Source: Spartobacteria bacterium UBA5019 (GTDB taxonomy: Bacteria > Verrucomicrobiota > Verrucomicrobiia > Chthoniobacterales > Terrimicrobiaceae). Taken from it: 15,659 bases of DNA. The stretch lies in assembly GCA_002396485.1 (NCBI GenBank), contig DGXZ01000008.1:1-15659 (forward strand), read 5' to 3'. Each line of letters starts with the position of its first letter. Position 1 is the stretch's first letter. The position numbers and the translations under genes are program-made. The notes beneath the pieces are model-generated. The model was not told where the DNA came from. It did no database searches and worked only from the letters and a program-made list of their open reading frames with translations. Of the stretch, positions 8,710-15,659 are shown one piece after another.

Positions 8710-11148
8710 TCAGCGCTGCGGGTTTGCGTTTTCGCGCGCTTGACGCCAACCGGGGTAGGGTTCGTAGCGATCAGTCAGGGGCTGGACGCGGATATCGCGG
8801 AAGGTGACCGTGCCGGCACGCGTGAACAGCCGGATGCGGTCCGCTCGCGGATTCCAGAAACGGGTGGCTGCCGCACGGAACCCGCCGATCTCTGCATCGA
8901 TGATGTCGTGGCGGACGATGATGTCGACCTGGAACGCCCGGTTCATTCCTTCCACGGCCTCGATGACCCCTCCGCCCGGATTGTCCTTCACCTCCCCACT
9001 GCTGTTGCTCATCTTCGAGAATCGTACGCGCTGGGGACCGGGTTCGAAAAGGAGGTCGCAGCCGTCCTCGCCGCTTGCCGAGGCCGCGCACAAGCCAATG
9101 CCAAACGAGGATGCTAAGGCCTCCGGCCCGGCTTCGATTTCCATCCGGAGACGGTAGTCGCCGGGAATGTTCGGTATGGTGATCGATCCCGCCTGATCCG
9201 CCACGACGCGAACCGTCCGGCCTTCCGTCGTCGGCGGCTTGGGTTCGAAAGTAATCGGGAGCGGATCGCCAGCGGCGGGGATCAGTTCCGGCACAAAGCG
9301 CGTGCCCAGCCGCCCGTCTTTGTCTTGCACCAGCTCGCGCAGCACGGCGTTTCCGCCCCAGCCGTCATCGGTAAGGAAGCCCGCATAGATGCGGCGGTTT
9401 TTGCCGAAAGCGGCGGTCTTGGGGACGGAGAGCTTGTCGAGGCGCAGCGGGGAATGCTCTTCCCAGGGGCCGAAGGGTTGCTTTGAGCGCCAGAAACCCC
9501 TGCCGCAAAGGTAGTAGTGCCAATCGCCGAACTGAAAAACGTTTGGGCAGAGGTCCAGCCGCTTGTCGGACTCGATAAAGGAGCCCTCCACCGGGGTCCA
9601 TTTCTTGAGATCCGTCGAGGTGAGTCGGACTTGGGTGTGGACCGTGCCGAGGGCTTTGTCCGTGACCGCCACCTTCGAATCCTGGCGGTCAGGCCCGCTC
9701 GTGATCATGTGGAACACCCCGTCGCCGGTCTGGAACACTTCGCAATCGCCACCTGCGATAAAAGGATGTGGCTCCTGCTTGACGAAATGGATGCCATCGG
9801 TGCTGACCGCGTGCTGGATCCCGCTATAATGTTCGCTCCCGTACTGCCAAGAGGGGTAAAAAAAATGGTATTTCCCATCGAGAAAAGCCACGGCGCCGGT
9901 GCCGTTCGCGGCTTCCCACTGTTCGGTGATGGGGATGGTGACAGGGTGATGGGTCCAGCTTTTCAGGTCCTTGGTGGAGGCCTGCCAGATCTCGAGGCCC
10001 CCATGGCCACCGTCCCACTTGCTGTGCATGTTGCGGCGCAGGATGAGGTAGAACATGCGGAGGGTCTGCTGTTCCTCGTCCCAGTAGGGGATCATGTCGC
10101 CAACTTTGCGGTTGTGGCCGCGGGCGCGGAAATACTGCATGTGGGAGGCCTCGGGGCCGAGTATGGCGAGTTCGCGTTGGGCCACGGTTTCCGGGCCGCC
10201 GCTGAGCGCCACCACCTCTGCGTCGCTCAGGGCGCGATTCCAGACGGCGACGTGGTCGATCAGCCCGTGGAAGCCGGTCTTCAGTTTTCCGTCTTCCTGA
10301 GCCGCAGCGATGAGGAAGGGCAAGGTGCGCTCACGTGTTTGACCGATGGGGAATTCCTCATCAACGAGCACTCCATTGATGAAGAGCTGCAGTTTGGGAC
10401 CGGTGAAGCGGACCACCAAGTCGTGCCAGTCGCGCGGGCCGATGAGGCTGGCGGGGAAGTTGACGCGCATCACGGCGTTGCTGACGTCGTTGAAGAGCGG
10501 ATTGGGGCGAACGGCTTCCGGGTGTTTTCGCTGGACGGTGCGGAGCCGGGAACCGTCGGGTTCCGTGGCGCCCCAGAGCGCTTCGATCATGCCGGAGTGG
10601 CCGTGGACGCTGCGTGGTCCGTCCGGATAAACGAGCCAGCTCTCGATCGTGCGAGTTGGTTTGGAGGGGGTAAATGTATCGTGACTGGCCATTGGCATGG
10701 CGCGCGCGTCGCGACCGCGCAGGGCGAGCGTGACCTGCTTGTCGCTGCCGTAGCTGCCGAGGATCGGGTGGAGCCAGGCGCCGCTGGCATCCCGTAGGCG
10801 GATGGCCAGAGTGAAATGACGCGGATCGATCTTCAGTGCTTTGTCGTTGGCGAGTTCGAGGTAGCCGCCCGGTTCGATGTGCACGGCTTTGCCGTCGCCG
10901 CCGCGGACCAGGGAGGCATCGCGATCGGCGCCTTCCAGCAGGCCTCCCCATTTCACCTCGCCATGAGGTTTGAGGCCCGCGCCGTCCGCCATGTGCCAGA
11001 CATGGTCCGCCTGACTCAGCACTGTTTTTTCGGGATTTGGTGGGCTGATGTGCTGTGGGGGTTGAAGCGAGGGCGCGTCAGCAGCGTGCAGCGCGGCCAG
11101 CGGCGCGAGCAGCAGGGTGGTGATAAATGGTTTGAGTATGTGTTTCAT
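8710..11148 (-). CDS. Secreted LamG-domain plus GH32-like propeller protein
   Basis: An 812-residue exported protein in three parts. A signal peptide (MKHILKPF, then TTLLLAPLAALHAAD) ends near residue 23. A LamG/concanavalin-type domain covers about 75-318, with LQLFINGVLVDEEF (253-266) and the closing motif HGLIDHVAVWNRALSDAEV (294-312). A GH32-like propeller follows (about 345-620): GDMIPYWDE (Asp351), ASTKDLKSW and STDLKKW blade strands, GGDCEVF (Asp468), LDLCPNVF (Asp532, where true GH32 enzymes have Glu in ECP). A C-terminal sandwich (about 640-800) resembles the GH32 C-terminal module. The LamG part suggests binding to insoluble or polymeric glycan. The Glu-to-Asp change at the third site could alter or reduce activity. 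It lies 15 bases after the GH117-like gene. The coding sequence is very GC-rich compared with that neighbour. Confidence 0.8.
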   Translation of the reverse strand: MKHILKPFITTLLLAPLAALHAADAPSLQPPQHISPPNPEKTVLSQADHVWHMADGAGLKPHGEVKWGGLLEGADRDASLVRGGDGKAVHIEPGGYLELANDKALKIDPRHFTLAIRLRDASGAWLHPILGSYGSDKQVTLALRGRDARAMPMASHDTFTPSKPTRTIESWLVYPDGPRSVHGHSGMIEALWGATEPDGSRLRTVQRKHPEAVRPNPLFNDVSNAVMRVNFPASLIGPRDWHDLVVRFTGPKLQLFINGVLVDEEFPIGQTRERTLPFLIAAAQEDGKLKTGFHGLIDHVAVWNRALSDAEVVALSGGPETVAQRELAILGPEASHMQYFRARGHNRKVGDMIPYWDEEQQTLRMFYLILRRNMHSKWDGGHGGLEIWQASTKDLKSWTHHPVTIPITEQWEAANGTGAVAFLDGKYHFFYPSWQYGSEHYSGIQHAVSTDGIHFVKQEPHPFIAGGDCEVFQTGDGVFHMITSGPDRQDSKVAVTDKALGTVHTQVRLTSTDLKKWTPVEGSFIESDKRLDLCPNVFQFGDWHYYLCGRGFWRSKQPFGPWEEHSPLRLDKLSVPKTAAFGKNRRIYAGFLTDDGWGGNAVLRELVQDKDGRLGTRFVPELIPAAGDPLPITFEPKPPTTEGRTVRVVADQAGSITIPNIPGDYRLRMEIEAGPEALASSFGIGLCAASASGEDGCDLLFEPGPQRVRFSKMSNSSGEVKDNPGGGVIEAVEGMNRAFQVDIIVRHDIIDAEIGGFRAAATRFWNPRADRIRLFTRAGTVTFRDIRVQPLTDRYEPYPGWRQARENANPQR

Positions 11149-11163
11149 TGTTCGTGCGTTTTG

Positions 11164-12348
11164 TTATGGAGTTAAAATCTCACCCTCTGCTCCAGTTGCG
11201 TTGCTGCTACTTGTGTTTTTGATTTTGGTTTTCTTGACAGGATTGAATGAGATAGTGCCCCGGAAAAGATCCCAATCTCGTTCCTCTACAGGCTTTGGAC
11301 CATATTGCCTCGTTTCCAGACCCCAAATGACATCTGGTTCTTCTTGTGTAACCGGGTCTCCGCTCAAGGGATCATTAGGGAGGTAGAAAGAGCTGAATAA
11401 AGGGGCATTGAAACCACCTTGTCTAGGAGTATACACATTAGTGAAGTGCACCCCGTCGGGGGACCAGTGAATTTTCCCACCGCGAAAGGGCAATACTGCG
11501 ATTCCTCCACGATAGACCCAAGCCCATGAACCATGAGCATCGAATAGAGGGTTATTCTCTTGTTTATAATAGGGACCAGTTATGGAATCTGCAATGGCGA
11601 CACCGCCATTCGTGGATCCACCAAACATCTTTTTATTTGCAGCTTTGTAGTAAAGAAACCATTTGCCCTTAAAGTAAACCGGATAGGGATTATTTAAATA
11701 ATCGTGATCCCAGGCGGCGGGATCTTCCGAGGGTTGTAGCAATGGCTCCGTAACCGCTCGCTTCCAGGGGCCTGCTGGGCTATCAGCAACCAGCAATCCA
11801 ATGCTGCCTCTGTATTTTTTTTGAAATTCAGCATTCTTGCTTAGTCCGCTATAGAACATCCAGAACTTGCCATCGAACTTTACGATGGTCGCACCTTCCC
11901 GCCATTTATCATCCCAACTCCCAGCTTCCCCATTTGGCAAAATACCCTCAACGGTCCATTTATAACTATCATCAGAAGTGACATAGATGTTTTCTGCCAC
12001 GGCCCTTCCATCTGGCTTGTTGCGTCCGATATGCATGATGATAGTATGATACTTGCCCTCGTGATAGATGATTCTCGAGGGAGACTCCTGCCAGCGAGTG
12101 ATATCCACAAGACTACCTTTCTCGCCAATGTATGGTTCAATATCCTCTTCTTTTTTATCGATAATCTGGATTTCAGGAATGCCTTTCCTGGTCTACTCCA
12201 TCGTAAGGGTTGAATAAATTTGCCCCTGTGGTCCAAAGGGCACTGGAACCGCATCTGTGGGATATGAATATAATGATTCTGCTTGCTCCGCCGCGTGCAG
12301 TGATACAAGCGGCGCGAGCAACAGGGTGGAGAGGAGGGTGAGTTTCAT
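11164..12348 (-). pseudogene. GH117-like propeller hydrolase interrupted by one in-frame TAG
   Basis: Starting at the ATG at 12348, the frame gives a signal peptide (MKLTLLSTLLLAPLVSLHA), then mature sequence up to MEYxx-like position 51, a TAG at codon 52 (12193-12195), and then continues in the same frame for 342 more codons to TAA at 11164. The downstream part reads like GH117: WQESPSRIIYHEGKYH, GSWDDKWREGATIV (143-156), DHDYLNNPYPVYFKGKW (214-230), GGVAIADSITGPYY, and NPLFDAHGSWAWVYRGG (266-282), whose His272 may match the GH117 catalytic His. Known GH117 enzymes cut 3,6-anhydro-galactose from agar oligosaccharides, but the family is diverse. Apart from the TAG no damage is seen, so this is a very recent nonsense mutation, a sequencing error, or a recoded codon. 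An internal GTG at 12108 could give a cytoplasmic fragment without signal peptide. Bases 12349-12384 upstream show no Shine-Dalgarno. Confidence 0.8.
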
Positions 12349-12384
12349 GATTTGGTCTAATGTTTAACAAAAATTATTTCATAC

Positions 12385-12942
12385 TCAGCGGGAAGAACTG
12401 CCCTTGATTCCGAAGTCGAGGAGTCCCGCTTCATTTTGGACTTCAAAGACTATTTTGCTCACTCCGGAGATCGCGGGTAGGAAACTGATGAGTGCATCAT
12501 CGGGACCAGTTCGTTTTGCACCCCTAAAAATAATCGAATCGTCCTCAATCTTGCATGGAAAAACTATGCTCCCATCCACCGAGTGGAATTCAACATCCTG
12601 CGGAGCGATCACCGTTTCATCGGCTGCATAAAATGTCATCTTGTTTTGTGATGAGCCATTGACTGAAGACAATTGGACGGTTTCAATCTTCATTGGCGAT
12701 TCAAACAAAAACGTGAGGGTTCCTCCATTAAAATTGTTTGTTCGGATACCAGTACCACTATCCAGTGTTTTCTCAATTGGCTGGGAAGCTTTCCATGTGA
12801 ACGGGACACGGTGCAGTGTGCCCTTGCCCTCCGAGGTTCCAGTTTCAGTATCAAATCTCGCATAAGTCCCTTGCGCGAATGCGGGTAGGGTGGATAGGAC
12901 CGACAGCAAGACGATGGTAGTTTTTAGTTTTGGTTTCATCAT
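12385..12942 (-). CDS. Small secreted protein of unknown function
   Basis: A 185-residue protein with a clear signal peptide (KTTIVLLSVLSTLPAFA, cleavage near 23). I do not recognise a family. The mature part alternates short polar and hydrophobic stretches, such as GGTLTFLFESPMKIETVQL and KMTFYAADETV, and ends with KIVFEVQNEAGLLDFGI, which suggests an all-beta sandwich. That would suit a carbohydrate-binding or accessory module acting with the hydrolases around it, but this is inference. It contains no multiple-Cys pattern, transmembrane helix or lipobox. Start: two ATG codons in a row (12942 and 12939) behind an A-rich leader. It lies 36 bases before the GH117-like gene and 18 bases after the frameshifted remnant, and shares the lower GC of the GH117-like gene. 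Confidence 0.8.
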   Translation of the reverse strand: MMKPKLKTTIVLLSVLSTLPAFAQGTYARFDTETGTSEGKGTLHRVPFTWKASQPIEKTLDSGTGIRTNNFNGGTLTFLFESPMKIETVQLSSVNGSSQNKMTFYAADETVIAPQDVEFHSVDGSIVFPCKIEDDSIIFRGAKRTGPDDALISFLPAISGVSKIVFEVQNEAGLLDFGIKGSSSR

Positions 12943-12960
12943 TTTATGTTTTTTTTCGTT

Positions 12961-13387
12961 TCAGCTCTGTGGTTTCACAACGAGTATTCCCCAAGGGGTG
13001 AGCGCTGGAATGGTGACTTCGACCCATTCACCGCTCTCGGAGGTTTTAAGCGCTGTGTCTTGAACAAGTAGCTCGTAGGCAGATGCCTGAGCCGGTCCGA
13101 GCAGCTCGTCTACTTTGCGCATCGCTTGGGCTGCGGTTTCGGCGGCGGCATGGGCGGCGGCATCGTACGCTTTCGGTGCTCGCAACGTGACGGACAACTT
13201 TTTACCCGGGAAAAATGCGTCCGTTTTCAGTTTCAGTGAACGTGCGCATCTGCACATCACTGGCCTCTGGCACATTGGCAGGCCGGTCATAGGGCACGGC
13301 CACTTCCGGCACCGTTGCACCGATTAAAGAATTTATCCAGAGAATATTGGTGAAGACGACAGCGGATCTGAGATTTAACTTTTGCAT
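12961..13387 (-). pseudogene. Frameshifted remnant: signal peptide plus C-terminal beta-domain of a hydrolase
   Basis: Two overlapping frames make one broken gene of about 142 codons. The first starts at ATG 13387 with a hydrophobic leader (SAVVFTNILWINSLIGA), runs through VPYDRPANVPEASDVQ, then loses sense and stops at 13202. The second picks up near 13240 with SLKLKTDAFFPGKKLSVTL and continues to the stop at 12961, ending with VEVTIPALTPWGILVVKP. That second part resembles the post-barrel domain of the next gene upstream (FFPGRGLKLSLLRP and VEVPAPDPWSILIAEP), with an Ala-rich insert (YDAAAHAAAETAAQAM) between. So it looks like the two ends of a TIM-barrel hydrolase gene whose middle is lost, later frameshifted between about 13238 and 13250. 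A short secreted protein with one sequencing error is the alternative. It is unlikely to give a working enzyme. Confidence 0.65.
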
Positions 13388-13402
13388 ATTACAGGGATCG
13401 GG

Positions 13403-15659
13403 TTAATGTTTGAGGTTCTCTGCCGGTATGGGTTGTTTGGCGAATCCGGGGCCTTGCCATTGCACGTCCAGCGTGTGATCTCCCGCAACCTCAATATACT
13501 CGACGCGCAGCTTATGGAGCCCTTGGGAGAGGAGACAGCGACCCTGCATCTCTGTCATGCCAATGTCGGGAGGCAATATTCTTCCGGACTGGTTGACCAC
13601 CAGCTTGTCGTCGATGAAAACACGGCATTCCTCGTCGGCCTGAACAAAGAAGGTGTAAAGTCCATCGGCGGGAACATCCAGCAAACCTGTGAAATTCAGC
13701 GCAAAAAACGATTTCGGGCTTTCAGGAGGCAGCGCGATCGTCTCTGTAACGCTCGTGGTGGCTTTCTTAAACTCGTAAGTGCCCTGCTCCCACTTGGCAT
13801 GATTATCGTAGCTGAGCTTGATTCCTTCCCGAAGCTCACACTCCAGACCTGGGGTGACCGCCGGGGCGGGATTGAGGCTATTGGTGGCTAGCTTGGTGAA
13901 TTGAAATGCCGAGAGCGGACTGGCCTTGCCATTTGCAAAAGCCCGGGCGCGGAGTGTTGTGGTATCGCTCAGCTCAACCGGCTCTGCATAGCGTGGTGAC
14001 TTTTGTGTTGGCTCTTTGCCATCCGTCGTGTAATGGATTTCGGTTCCGAGTGTGCGACTGTGCAGCACGGCGGTTCGTTTATCGAAAAACCTGAAGTCTT
14101 CGGTTTCGATCTCGGCAGCCCAGACTTGCGGCCCTTTGGAAGAAGCGGGTTCCGCGATGAGGATCGACCAGGGATCGGGCGCAGGCACTTCGACCCGGGC
14201 CAGCCACCCGTCGCTCAGAATTTTCGGCTCCTGGTCGGGTCTCAGAAGGCTTAGCTTCAATCCACGACCGGGAAAAAAGCGCTCCGGATCCAGTGTCACG
14301 CCCACATTGGCGCGGGCATCCTTATTCCAGTTCACCAAGTGGATCACTACGGGGTCGTTCGGCTTCCCGGGCTTGGCCCGTACAAAGGCATACACCGAGT
14401 CCGCAGGATCCTCGATCTGGAGAGGAGCCTGTCCCTGCGCGGCAAGCGGATGGGTGATGCCATTTCCCACGACAAAAGCCTCTTCATAGCCGGCGAGATA
14501 GGTTTTCCCCCAGCGGTTGATGAAATCATAGACATCGGAATAAAGGGCGGGATCAGGAATATATCTGGGCAGGTCATTTTTGAGATAAACGTCCCACGGA
14601 CAAAGCATGTGCGAGCCCATGGCATAGGTGAGCGCGATCATCGTCTTGTTCTCCATTGTATCCGCCGAACCGAGTGTGACCACCAGCGCTTTTCCCATCG
14701 CGCGGAATTTCTGAACCTTGGCGTAGAGACTCCAGGGGTTGCCGATGCCAAAATAAGTCCCGCTGGGTTGCAGTTCCGAGATAGGCCAGTCGGACCAGTC
14801 TGTCGTCGGAGTCGATTGGATAAACGAACCATGATTGGCGGTGAACTCAATCCCAGGCCCCATGAATTCTTCTGCCCACTGCCGCTGCTTTTTATAATGA
14901 CCCCTCAGTGTTTCCAGACGGAAGTCCTCCCACAGCTTCTGGAACTCGGGCGGAATCGGATTCTCTTTGGTATATTTCTGAACATACGTTTTCAGATCAA
15001 ACGTGGCGGGATCGCCAATGCCCAAGGTCTCCCGTGTCTCGGGCGGAACGTTCGCAGCCAGATAGGCATTAAACTGAGTGAGCGCATGGGGATTAAAATC
15101 CCAATCGCGATACTGCCAATCCGCATCATCCTTCTGAATGCGCTTGGCGCCGAGTTGTCCCAAAAGGCGGAACCAGCGTTTTTCAACTTCATCATAAGCC
15201 GGATCGTGTATTGAGCCCAGACCAATCTCATTTTGATTGCCTTCGATATCGAGAGCGCGACCCTCGGTGAAATATTCTGGCTTTGCCTTGAAACCAACGG
15301 GGCCCTTTTTTTCTTCGGGAGTGTCGTGACCTTGGATTCCCAAGCCGAATGTGATGCCAAGCTCGCCGAGTTGCTCCAGCTCTGAAACATCGCCCTCATC
15401 CACGTAAACCCACTCAAGGCGCGTGGCATGAAATATCTTGGCTACGTCGACCACGTTTTGTTTGCGGGAACCTAGTCTGCGGGGTGAAAAACAAATGTCG
15501 TCATACTTCGGCGCTCCAGGGCTGCGTTGCGAGGGTTGCGCGGCCTCGCTCATTGTGGGTAACGATGCGGGACTCGGAGAGGACGTTCCGACCTGTGCCT
15601 GAGGGTCGGCGGCGGCAATCGGGAGCGCTGGCGCCCCGGCAGCAAGCGCCGAAGAGAGG
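13403..15659 (-). CDS. Secreted TIM-barrel protein with chitobiase-C-like and PA14 domains (5' end outside window)
   Basis: The frame is open to the window edge, so the start is missing; 751 residues are visible. Upstream of the ATG at 15553 the frame reads LSSALAAGAPALPIAAADPQ, which looks like the end of a signal peptide, so that ATG is not the start. Counting from the first full codon: an uncharacterised TIM-barrel-like region (about 55-410, with RLEWVYVDEGD, IQKDDADW at 174-181, FTANHGSF and GSHMLCPWDVY), a beta-domain after the barrel (about 420-504), a chitobiase/hexosaminidase C-terminal-like repeat (about 520-595, with EIHYTTDGKEPT), and a PA14 domain (about 605-751, with DGLYTFFVQADEECRVFIDDKLV and GLHKLRVEYIE). 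PA14 domains often bind sugars. The barrel is probably a glycosidase, but I cannot assign a family or a catalytic pair. It is the first visible gene of the run. Confidence 0.8.
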   Translation of the reverse strand, partial: LSSALAAGAPALPIAAADPQAQVGTSSPSPASLPTMSEAAQPSQRSPGAPKYDDICFSPRRLGSRKQNVVDVAKIFHATRLEWVYVDEGDVSELEQLGELGITFGLGIQGHDTPEEKKGPVGFKAKPEYFTEGRALDIEGNQNEIGLGSIHDPAYDEVEKRWFRLLGQLGAKRIQKDDADWQYRDWDFNPHALTQFNAYLAANVPPETRETLGIGDPATFDLKTYVQKYTKENPIPPEFQKLWEDFRLETLRGHYKKQRQWAEEFMGPGIEFTANHGSFIQSTPTTDWSDWPISELQPSGTYFGIGNPWSLYAKVQKFRAMGKALVVTLGSADTMENKTMIALTYAMGSHMLCPWDVYLKNDLPRYIPDPALYSDVYDFINRWGKTYLAGYEEAFVVGNGITHPLAAQGQAPLQIEDPADSVYAFVRAKPGKPNDPVVIHLVNWNKDARANVGVTLDPERFFPGRGLKLSLLRPDQEPKILSDGWLARVEVPAPDPWSILIAEPASSKGPQVWAAEIETEDFRFFDKRTAVLHSRTLGTEIHYTTDGKEPTQKSPRYAEPVELSDTTTLRARAFANGKASPLSAFQFTKLATNSLNPAPAVTPGLECELREGIKLSYDNHAKWEQGTYEFKKATTSVTETIALPPESPKSFFALNFTGLLDVPADGLYTFFVQADEECRVFIDDKLVVNQSGRILPPDIGMTEMQGRCLLSQGLHKLRVEYIEVAGDHTLDVQWQGPGFAKQPIPAENLKH

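Noticed and set aside
9517..10797. A 426-codon plus-strand open frame opposite the LamG-GH32 gene
   Set aside because: Mirror image of a GC-rich coding gene with clear domains on the minus strand; no family motif in the plus-strand reading.
14339..15214. A 291-codon plus-strand open frame opposite the PA14 protein
   Set aside because: Shadow of the minus-strand gene; no domain seen.

Overview
The window looks like chromosomal DNA of a free-living polysaccharide degrader, most likely of the PVC group (Verrucomicrobiota, Lentisphaerota or Kiritimatiellota) or a similar phylum. This is an inference from four things: a dense run of secreted glycoside hydrolases with no SusC/SusD pair, intergenic palindromic repeats of the AACCACGAAT / AACCACAGATT type that I recall from such genomes, start sites without clear Shine-Dalgarno sequences, and moderate to high GC. 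No rRNA or other marker gene is present to fix the taxon.

Left end (1-2324): no host gene is visible. Two palindromic repeats (81-176 and 210-2305) sit side by side. A complete-looking group II intron (333-2291) splits the right arm of the second. It has a GTGCG 5' end, a domain III stem, an intact reverse transcriptase/maturase without endonuclease domain (821-2161), a canonical domain V, and a domain VI with a bulged A and an AC 3' end. Joining the flanks rebuilds an uninterrupted repeat arm, so both intron ends are placed to the base.

Right part (2325-15659): nine genes or gene remnants, all on the minus strand, separated by 9 to about 100 bases, so probably one operon. In order of transcription (right to left) they are: a TIM-barrel protein with chitobiase-C-terminal-like and PA14 domains (its 5' end lies outside the window); a frameshifted remnant with a similar C-terminal domain; a small secreted protein of unknown function; a GH117-like beta-propeller enzyme interrupted by one in-frame TAG; a LamG plus GH32-like propeller protein; a second GH32-like protein; a GHL10-like TIM-barrel hydrolase; a GH5-like hydrolase; and a sialate O-acetylesterase-family SGNH esterase. 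Almost all carry an N-terminal signal peptide.

Together the genes describe an exported set of enzymes for a decorated, probably acetylated, glycan: backbone or side-chain glycosidases (GH5, GHL10-like, three propeller enzymes), an esterase to remove acetyl groups, and carbohydrate-binding-type modules (LamG, PA14). The exact polysaccharide cannot be read from sequence. No sulfatase, transporter or regulator is visible here. Two of the nine genes are broken, and several unrelated genes share nearly the same signal-peptide DNA, so the locus appears to be in flux.
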